Source: Haemonchus contortus
Taxonomy: Eukaryota > Nematoda > Chromadorea > Rhabditida > Trichostrongylidae
Assembly: GCA_000469685.2 (NCBI GenBank)
Contig: LS997563.1
Location: 7,316,437-7,380,436, forward strand
Length of the DNA stretch: 64,000 nt
Reading direction: 5' to 3'
In this document: positions 57,101-64,000 of the stretch, piece after piece
How the letters are laid out: every line of letters starts with the position of its first letter
How positions within the stretch are numbered: position 1 is the first letter of the stretch
The notes under the pieces: model-generated
Told to the model about the DNA's origin: nothing
Seen by the model: the letters and a program-made list of their open reading frames with translations, nothing else
Databases searched by the model: none
Made by a program: the position numbers and the translations under genes

Positions 57101-60100
57101 AGATAGACGAAAAAAAGCGTTTTAGTGCTCTTTGCTCTTTCTGATCCAGGGCGTTTTGTGCATATCTCAGCATACTTTCTGGAAGTTTCGTATTTTGAAC
57201 TTCAAGAAACGGCCAACAAAGATATCAAAGATAGAATGAATATCTTCCGAATCAGACGGGAGTTTCACTTTGGTAACATTGTGTTGTTAGTGTCTTTCGA
57301 GCCTCTCCTTAAGTAATCCTCTAATCTGTGTACCGAGACTTCTCGAATAAATGTTATTCAGGGGTGGGTTCCTGCTGTAAACATTACAAAAGCGGCATTG
57401 TTTGCAATGGTCGTGAGACTTTGGTCGAGGAGTCTCACGACCATTCCGAGCAATGCCGTCTTTGTAATGTTGATATGAATTTCCCGAAGAAACCGAGATG
57501 GAATTGAAGATAAAGGCAAGCATTTACATTCTTTGAACTGTAGCTAAATGATAATTCAACAACATATATCGCCTTTTTCTTTTTGTTTTCGACTCCTATT
57601 TTTGTTTGTTCTTTTTGTTTTTGACATATTAAATGGATAGAGCAATTCTCTATAGTTAGAAGTTTTTATTTTTCACGTGCAGATGGAAGGTTATGATAGA
57701 AATTGTTAATCACGTATGACGGATGACGGAATATCGAATTCCCCATTGTATGACGAATGTGTGAAGGGGAGGGCACTGCTCCACATTGAAGCATTTCCAA
57801 CACTGTCCCCTTTCAATATTTGCCGTTTGAGGTTGAAATTCGTTTTGAGTGGTGAAGACTCTTTTTTGAATTTATATATTGTTTCTCTGTTTATACTTGC
57901 ATCTAGAGAGTGAGTTTAGTGGGAGACTTTGATTTTCAATTTCTTGTTTGAGCTGAGCCTTTCAATTTGAAGTAATTGATCAGTTTCAGCAATTTAAAAT
58001 CCTTATTACTACTGGCGACATGGTTTTTGAATATTGCTCTCGTCCGATGGGTGATCAAAAGCGGCGTTGTTAATTTATGGAAGTTTTAGGACCAGATATT
58101 CCCTCAACACTTGAAGCCCATGTTCTCGAAAACAATCTATACTTCTAAAAATGAAGTCAAAATTGCCAATGAGCTATCGGAAATTGCTTCGAAATATGAT
58201 GGAATTGTCGAGATTGGTTCCTATCCTGTCATGACGAATACGTATGTTTTTATTTTCTTTTTTGTTTTCGATTCTTGAAGTAATTGTGAGCTTTCCATAA
58301 CATTAGTATTTTGGACTGTTTACAGCTTTTTCAAGACGAAGCTCATCGTGGAAAGTGAATCTTCCGAGTCTGGGCAAGCTGTTACTGACGCTATCTGCGG
58401 ATTTTTAGAGAGTTGGTAATAATCTTCCGTAAAGATTTTTCTGTGAGCTGTTTGGTAGATTATAGTAATCAGTTTCATTCGTTACTTTTTTTGTTCCTCT
58501 ATTTGTCAGCAGCCTTCAATTCTTGCGCAATTCGTGATCCCTTTCCTCTGTATTATTAGCCAGCATAGGCAGGATAGGCAGCTAGCGTAGAATTTTGATG
58601 TTTCTACTGAAATTCTCTTTCCTTTCAGATACTGTTGTTCACTACGATGAAGAGCCATGGGTGAATTGTGTTGAAAAGTTCAAATCTTTTCGAGAACGTG
58701 AAGCAGTAAAGAATCCGGGATTTGTGGCACACCTTGACGAAGCAGTTGCCGTTCTCGATGACATTCTGGAAAGATATCCGTGAGTGTATTTGTTCTGCTC
58801 TTGCTTATTAGTTTCATCCAAGGAAATACTACTTTGGTATGATTTAGCCTCGATCAGATCAATCTCTCTTTCAACGGAGGGAAAGACTGTACAATTCTTC
58901 TCCATTTGTTTCGGTTGGCTGTAGATAAGTGCGTTGCTCCTTCTTCTACGTTTCTTTTTTCCCGGATGTCGTTTCTGTTACAGGAAGTATGGTCCTAACA
59001 TTGGAATCCAAGGTTTTCATATATTGTGCGAAGATCAGTTCCCAGAAGCAACTCAATTCATAATCGACGCAGCAAGAAAGTGAGATAATTGCTTGTTTTC
59101 ACAATGACCGTAACCACTTTATTTATATTTTCCTGTAGTTACAACATCAAGGTGACGGAATACCCAGGTCCACTCAAAACTGGGCTTGAAGCGTTATTAA
59201 AGGAACAGCCGAAAGTTATTGCTGTGCTGATGGGAAGCAGAGGAACAGATCCACATGGGAAGTATATGAAGTGAGTTGCCTTTTGCGATGGTCGTAGTGG
59301 TTTCAAGTGGTAGGGTTTGATATTTCTAGTGTAATGCACGGGCGAAATCGATAGAGAGAGTTTATCTTTGAACAGTCTCCTAAGTAGCATTACTCCCTTT
59401 CCAGGTCTCCGACAGAGTGGACAGATCCAGATTGGCCGAGAGTTTTGCGTGTTTGTCCGGTCCTGTCCTGGTCCTACAAAGATGTATGGAAAGCACTTCG
59501 AGATTTGTGCATACCGTACTGTCCCCTATATGACATGGGATACACTTCATTAGGAGGACGAAGTACAACAATGAAAAACCCAACCCTGAAAGTTATAGAC
59601 AAAGACGGTACTGAAAGGTTAGTGTCTAACGTTTTTCTCCTCTACTTTTAGAAATGTTTTTGTGTTAAAAAACATCCGGTGAAATAGTATTCTGAGTGCC
59701 GTCGCCGGAGGTAAAAAGATAAAGGATAAAGTTTTTGGCGTTAATCAATCCCGTCTGGGGGATGCGCTCCTGCACTCGACTTCCATTCAGAATCGTAGTG
59801 GCGTAATAAGTGCGTATGTTGCCTATACAACGACTTGCGGTGGCCAGCCGATTTACATGCCAGCGCTTTTATCCTCCCAGACGAGTCTGGTACCAATTAA
59901 CCGACCCTGGAGGGATGGAAGGCTTGTTTGGCGTGGGCGAGTATCGACCCGGGGTTATAACGTCAGAGGTATAACGAGGAAAGCTATGGTGATAAAATAA
60001 CATCTTTTAGTGGCTCATCGGAAGAGCTACTGTATAACATCTTTTAGTGGCTCATCGGAAGAGTTACTGTGACTTATTGATTCTGGTTCTTTATTACTAA

Positions 60101-60754
60101 CTGCGGATTGTGACTATAGTTAGAGTACTTCAGAAAACGGTTTTAACCATTACGGAATTCCCCGATCTTTCCAAATTAGCTGTTGTCGAAATATTTTATT
60201 AACTGATTCACAGAATACCCAAGAGGTAGATGGTGTGGTGAAAAGTGGCACAGTACCATCTACGCATAGTCGAGATATTGAATCCCCGATCGATATTCGC
60301 TTGGGCCAACAAAGTCTTCCAACCTTCCGGGGTCGGTTGAATGGTACCACGCTTTTTTCGGAGGATAAAAGCACTGACTTGTACATCGGTTAGCCACCGC
60401 AAGTCATTGTATAGGCCACATCCGCATTCAATACCTCCCAATGCTTAGGAATTTAAGCGAAGGCAGGGCGCATCCCAGCCCATTGACTTTATTCTTCTTC
60501 TTTCATTCTGTTCATCCTACTGTATATACTTCGTCCCCTCAACAATTGGTCCTACTCAATAAACATCCATACCTACACTGCTGCCAATGAACCCAGACCA
60601 TGAATTTTGACGTCTAACGCGGAAATTTTCTTAAATTTTTATTCTTGTGTTCTGATTTATCATTTAAAGTTACTTCTAAGGAATATTTAGGTATATGCCG
60701 GCATATACGCTGACAAATGGAGATGAAGAACGAAATGGGCGGACATCAAATTAG
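54102..60754 (+). CDS. flad-1: FAD synthase (FLAD1 type, molybdopterin-binding plus PAPS-reductase-like domains)
   Basis: Thirteen exons: 54102-54183, 54419-54513, 55752-55875, 55940-56064, 56719-56853, 58090-58241, 58326-58411, 58629-58779, 58848-58928, 58984-59079, 59139-59270, 59405-59617, 60691-60754 (TAG). About 511 residues. It adenylates FMN to FAD. The N-terminal half is the MoaB/Mog-like domain ([35 protein letters not shown]). The C-terminal half is the catalytic PP-loop domain ([55 protein letters not shown]). The nucleotide-binding motif sits on a small 81-nt exon that is easy to miss. The first 20 residues ([14 protein letters not shown]) could be a mitochondrial presequence. Intron 2 starts with GC instead of GT. 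The exon 7 donor is set at 58412 (GTTGGT) because the stronger-looking site at 58416 would create a stop. The last intron holds two SINEs. Confidence 0.94.
54669..54706. repeat. Short hairpin in flad-1 intron 2
   Basis: GTTAAAAAAGATAC and GTATCTTTTTAAC pair with a single bulged A around an 11-base loop. Probably the end of a small repeat; no function evident. Confidence 0.6.
57380..57471. repeat. Long hairpin in flad-1 intron 5 (41-bp arms with mismatches)
   Basis: The arms 57380-57420 and 57431-57471 pair at 36 of 41 positions around a 10-base loop (TTGGTCGAGG). The five mismatches cluster in the middle of the stem. The shape and size (92 nt) resemble a microRNA precursor, but a small palindromic transposon would look similar. 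Confidence 0.75.
59720..59960 (-). repeat. tRNA-derived SINE, copy 6 (5'-truncated) in the last flad-1 intron
   Basis: Minus-strand copy covering the tail and ending inside the B box (CCCCGGGTCGATAC on its own strand). The blocks TTAATCAATCCCGTCTGGGG, CGACTTGCGGTGGCCAGCC, TCCCAGACGAGTCTGGTACC and AATTAACCGACC are clear. Confidence 0.85.
59998..60071 (+). repeat. 37-bp tandem duplication
   Basis: The unit TAACATCTTTTAGTGGCTCA... is present twice in direct tandem (59998-60034 and 60035-60071) with one or two differences, between the two SINEs of the last flad-1 intron. Confidence 0.8.
60225..60490 (+). repeat. tRNA-derived SINE, copy 7 in the last flad-1 intron
   Basis: Starts AGGTAGATGGTGTGGTG (A-box region), then the B-box region ATTGAATCCCCGATCGAT, CTTGGGCCAACAAAGTC, GGGGTCGGTTGAATGGTACC, CACTGACTTGTACATCGGTT and CCACCGCAAGTCATTGTAT. 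Plus orientation, opposite to copy 6 in the same intron. Confidence 0.85.
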
Positions 60755-61959
60755 TTAGGGACCACAGTTCTATTTAGTAAACGCTAATTTATCAGGCTAG
60801 CTTACAAGTATCCAGGTTGATTGTAATAATATTGATAGTAATTTATTATCATGCGATTGCGTTTCACGAAAGATCTGTTAATGTTATTGTTACCTTCAAA
60901 GCAAATGTTTCACTATGGAACGGTCTTTGGAGCCTGAGGTATCTCGACAATTCTGAAATTATCACCATCTCAAACCATCACTCTGATTGTATTGTAATTA
61001 ATTTTCCTGTCAAGCGGTGCACAGTCTCAAAATTGATTCTTAATAACGGTGATCATTGACTGTGATGTTTTCAGACGAGTTCACATAATAAAAATTTTAT
61101 TTGAGGATCTGTCAAAGCGTGGCTCGATGGTTTGTATGAAGCAACGTTTGTATCACCGCCTCACATGACGAAATCGCTTTAGTCAATTATTATACCGTTG
61201 ATTTGTGATATTATGCTATCAATTTGCGAGGATCCTTGGTAAGCCCTTGTGAGGGGTGTGATGCGTTAGGAACGAAATGGTCGCATTGCGGTGAGAGGGG
61301 CGTCGCGCGCGAAGGAATGTAGCAGGATGCAGCAATAGGAATGAAATACAAGAACAAAAGTACTACTAGTAGAATTATGCATGAAATAATGATCGCATAT
61401 CGATTGAGCTGTATGAAGAACGCTAGAGCTGTAATAACGGCGAATGAGTGGTCCGCGACAGCCGCGTGCGGGAAATCGATTACCCAAAATCGTTCCTAAC
61501 GCCCGTCTCCCCCTTGTGAGCACTTGGACCAACACGGGTAGTTTTTTTTTGTACATCCCAACTTCTACTCATCTTGAATAGTGGTGTATCGGTGTGGTAT
61601 CCATGTGACTCATCAAGTTGATCTGGGTTGGAGAATTATACAGAAGAAAAGAGCTCTACTCAGAGCTCGGGGTAGCCTATCGTGGAGCTCATTTGGGCAA
61701 CAGTCCGTATGGATTGAAATGCCCCAGTGCAAACGCCGTGGCGCGACCGCTTACGTGATAGCAACGTCCCACTTAGGTATTCTTCCACCGTTTTTTTCTG
61801 ATATCAGAAAAAAGCGAAAAGTTTGTTTTAGTTTAGTCTTGTAAAATAGGTCATGCGGTTATTGAAAAGAGCTAACATAATTTTTGTAACCATGGACATG
61901 GTTTTTTGAATGTTTGTCGTTTTCTACTGTTGTCAGAGTGACTGTTCTATTCGTTTTCA
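60755..61959. other. Interval between flad-1 and the CCDC93 gene
   Basis: An AATAAA at 61087-61092, about 330 bases after the flad-1 stop, may be its polyadenylation signal. A 240-bp repeat with inverted ends fills 61263-61502. An ATTCGTTTTCAG acceptor near 61950-61960 could be the spliced-leader site of the next gene. No other gene seen. Confidence 0.45.
61263..61502. repeat. Short element with 13-bp inverted ends, copy A
   Basis: Bounded by perfect inverted repeats GCGTTAGGAACGA and TCGTTCCTAACGC. The interior is shared almost base for base with copy B (62456-62694), for example GATCGCATATCGATTGAGCT and CGCGACAGCCGCGTGCGGGA. No transposase. Looks like a MITE. The antisense frame at 61266-61556 falls in this repeat and is probably not a gene. 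Confidence 0.75.
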
Positions 61960-62017
61960 GCCTTCTTCGTTCACTCCTTAGCTTGGAGGCACTCCGACTT
62001 CATCAGATTCACTTAAA

Positions 62018-64000
62018 ATGTCAGCTAGGGACAAGGTGCGTGGTAACTTTTTGCTCCTGAAAGCAGGATCCGCGTAATTATGCTGTTTAAAACGGGGTGA
62101 TGACGAAATATTGATAGGCTACGGGGTTAATTCGCATATTCGTTTATTAAGGATTACGATAGAAGTGTATTTAGGAGGGGGGAGGGCTCCTATTATTACC
62201 ACTAAGCGCTGGAGCGCGGATAGGGACGGGCCGCCTTTTCGCGCGCCTGGAATTTTAAGCCTAAGGAATATAGTTTCCCGAGTAATTCTTAGAAAGGGAG
62301 GTACGCTAGGGTGTGAGATAGTGACCTTGTGAAAAAAACATGAAGCAAGATTTGAACACTCACTTAACTAATTGTTTTCGAAATTGTAAGGTGTAGCGTA
62401 CTAGGAAGGCATCGTTACGGATCCTCAAAGACGGCTGCCCCTCGTTGGGTGTGGTGCATTAGGAACGAAATGGTCGCGTCGCGGTGAGAGGGGCGTAGCG
62501 CGCGAAGGAATGTAGCATGATGCAGCAGAAGGTAAGAAATACAAGAGCAAAAGTACTAATAGTAGAATTATGCATAAAATAATGATCGCATATCGATTGA
62601 GCTGTATGAAGAACGCTAGAGCTGTTATAACGGCGAATGAGTAGTCCGCGACAGCCGCGTGCGGGAAATCGATTACCCAAAATCGTACTAACGCCCGTCT
62701 CCTCCCCTCGTTTTCTACGCTCCAGTGCCTAATGTAACAGAAGAGTGTCCCCATACCCGACTACGTTGTCACCAAGATTACATTTATAGTAAGAATAATA
62801 GGGATTCTTGAAAGTGTAGCTACATGGGTAACTTCCTTAGGTCAAAGTACTGAGGAACTTTCTGTTGTTAAGCTGTTATGTTATCAGGCTTGTTATGGGC
62901 TGGAATGCAGGTGTTGTAGAATGTCGTGGATATTCTTAAAAGGGATCGAGCCAGATGTTTGCTCTTCTTCTAAACGGAAGTTTTGGCTACTAGCCACGCC
63001 GTTCATTGAGCTGAGGGAGCCACTCCGTAACCTCCCTCAGCTCAATGAACTATGCTTTATATTCCGTTCCCTTTTCTATAGCAGCTTTTTTGCTCTTTCA
63101 GCCGGATACGAAGGACGATGATGAGGATAGTAAGTACCTCATGGACTGTCTTGACCTCCTTGTCGCTGCTGGATACTTTCGTGCTCGCATCAAAGGTCTT
63201 ACGACATTTGACAAGGTTTTGACATTTACATTTCTATATCTGGTTTATTATTAATACTAAATTTCAATGCTAAAGTTCATTATTCTAGTCAGCATGGGGC
63301 TCACTTTACCTATTTTTACTTCTGCTCTTTAGAGTTATAAACTTGCTCCGGCATTTGTCAGCTAGCTGTAAGCTTCGCTTGCGTCCACCTTCCTATAAAT
63401 GAGCTCAACTCAACTCAGTCACGTGTTGAGCGGTGCATTAATCGTTACTCTCAAATAAAAGATTTAGGCTTGCCAGATTTCTCTTGTTTTTCTGATTTCC
63501 TTTGCATCTTCCGAGTGAAGCATTCTTTGCAGATTGTCGGTGGGATGGTGTGGTGTCTGTCTCATTGCAATCGAAGAATAGATTCTTCTCTCGTATTTGA
63601 AGAAGACCTTGACATAGGACACAAAATGTATGAGTTGGCTAATGTTCTTTTACTGATCAATTACCATTCAGTGCCTTTCTTTGAGTATTTCATTCCAGCA
63701 TATTGACAGAGAAGGTTGTACGAGTTTTGACGGATCTGCAATGCCCTCATCGTATCGAGCCACATCAAATTCAGGGACTTGATCTGCAAAACATTTATCC
63801 TGTCATACAGGTAGGACAGCCCCCCTCAGTTTAGTCTTGGGAAGTACTACTGGTGCGTATGAACCTTCAAAAAAATAGTTTTCAGTGGCTCGTAAAAATG
63901 GCGATGGATTCAAAGGCCAGTCGTGCGGAATATCTCAAATCATATATCGACTATCAGTACAACAAATGCTGCGGAAAGGTCAATCTCGAGCTTAACACTG
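62018..64000 (+). CDS. ccdc-93: CCDC93 homologue (5' part, continues past window)
   Basis: Five exons visible: 62018-62035, 63102-63215, 63533-63627, 63699-63810, 63886-64000 (open at the edge). Phases fit. The 18-nt first coding exon gives MSARDK; it is the least certain part. Then follow an acidic stretch and [17 protein letters not shown], nearly identical to human CCDC93. After it come [49 protein letters not shown] and the start of the [12 protein letters not shown] block. This N-terminal region is the NN-CH (calponin-homology-like) domain. In animals CCDC93 pairs with CCDC22 and COMMD proteins in the CCC/Commander complex, which recycles membrane proteins from endosomes. The coiled-coil part would lie downstream of the window. 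The 1.07-kb first intron holds a MITE-like repeat and a hairpin. Confidence 0.9.
62456..62694. repeat. Short element with inverted ends, copy B, in CCDC93 intron 1
   Basis: Direct-orientation relative of the repeat at 61263-61502, very similar in sequence. Its ends have decayed (GCATTAGGAACGA at the left, TCGTACTAACGC at the right). The two antisense ORFs here (62425-62754, 62459-62680) mirror those in copy A and reflect the repeat, not a gene. Confidence 0.75.
63001..63050. repeat. Perfect 19-bp inverted repeat next to a CCDC93 splice acceptor
   Basis: GTTCATTGAGCTGAGGGAG (63001-63019) and its exact complement (63032-63050) form a stem with a 12-base loop, ending 51 bases before exon 2 of the CCDC93 gene. 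Confidence 0.85.

Noticed and set aside
58412..58628. flad-1 exon 7 donor at 58416 (GTAATA)
   Set aside because: Joining from there to the acceptor at 58629 creates a TGA. The GTTGGT site at 58412 keeps the frame.
61266..62754. Related antisense ORFs (96, 109 and 73 codons) as a small gene family
   Set aside because: They coincide with the two copies of a non-coding repeat; similarity extends beyond the frames and includes the inverted ends.

Overview
The window reads as genomic DNA of a strongylid (clade V) parasitic nematode, most probably a hookworm. Every gene I can recognise is split by GT-AG introns (one GC-AG), with short exons of about 60-210 nt, introns of 50 bp to 2 kb and pyrimidine-rich TTTTCAG acceptors. 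Some acceptors sit directly before start codons and look like spliced-leader sites. The proteins are closest, from memory, to C. elegans orthologues. A mariner of the Hsmar1-like type, to which the hookworm element 'bandit' belongs, supports the assignment. Species cannot be settled from this sequence.

Layout. 1-950: last three exons of a first succinate dehydrogenase iron-sulfur subunit gene (SDHB). 5103-9447: a second, complete seven-exon SDHB gene in the same direction. 10120-11392: a nearly full-length but broken mariner. 11.4-28.0 kb: a gene-poor, repeat-rich stretch with decayed DNA transposons, fold-back elements, an (AT)49 tract and tRNA-derived SINEs. 28066-36220: an eleven-exon gene for a secreted cysteine-rich protein of repeated MIG-18/fibronectin-I-like modules. 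36.2-39.7 kb: intergenic, with two SINEs. 39700-45385: a 19-exon UFD-3/PLAA gene (WD40 propeller, PFU, PUL). 45788-52945: a 16-exon DCAF17-like gene. 54102-60754: a 13-exon FAD synthase (FLAD1) gene. 62018 to the end: the first five exons of CCDC93.

All six host genes lie on the + strand. The second SDHB supplies the electron-transfer subunit of mitochondrial complex II. FLAD1 makes FAD, the cofactor of the partner flavoprotein SDHA, although nothing shows co-regulation. UFD-3/PLAA (Cdc48/ubiquitin) and DCAF17 (CUL4-DDB1 receptor) both belong to ubiquitin biology and lie only 402 bp apart, so an operon-like arrangement is possible. CCDC93 belongs to the CCC/Commander endosomal recycling machinery.

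Exon boundaries were set by hand from splice signals, reading phase and protein similarity. For all complete genes the phases close without internal stops. No searches were run; family assignments rest on recognised motifs and remembered homologues.
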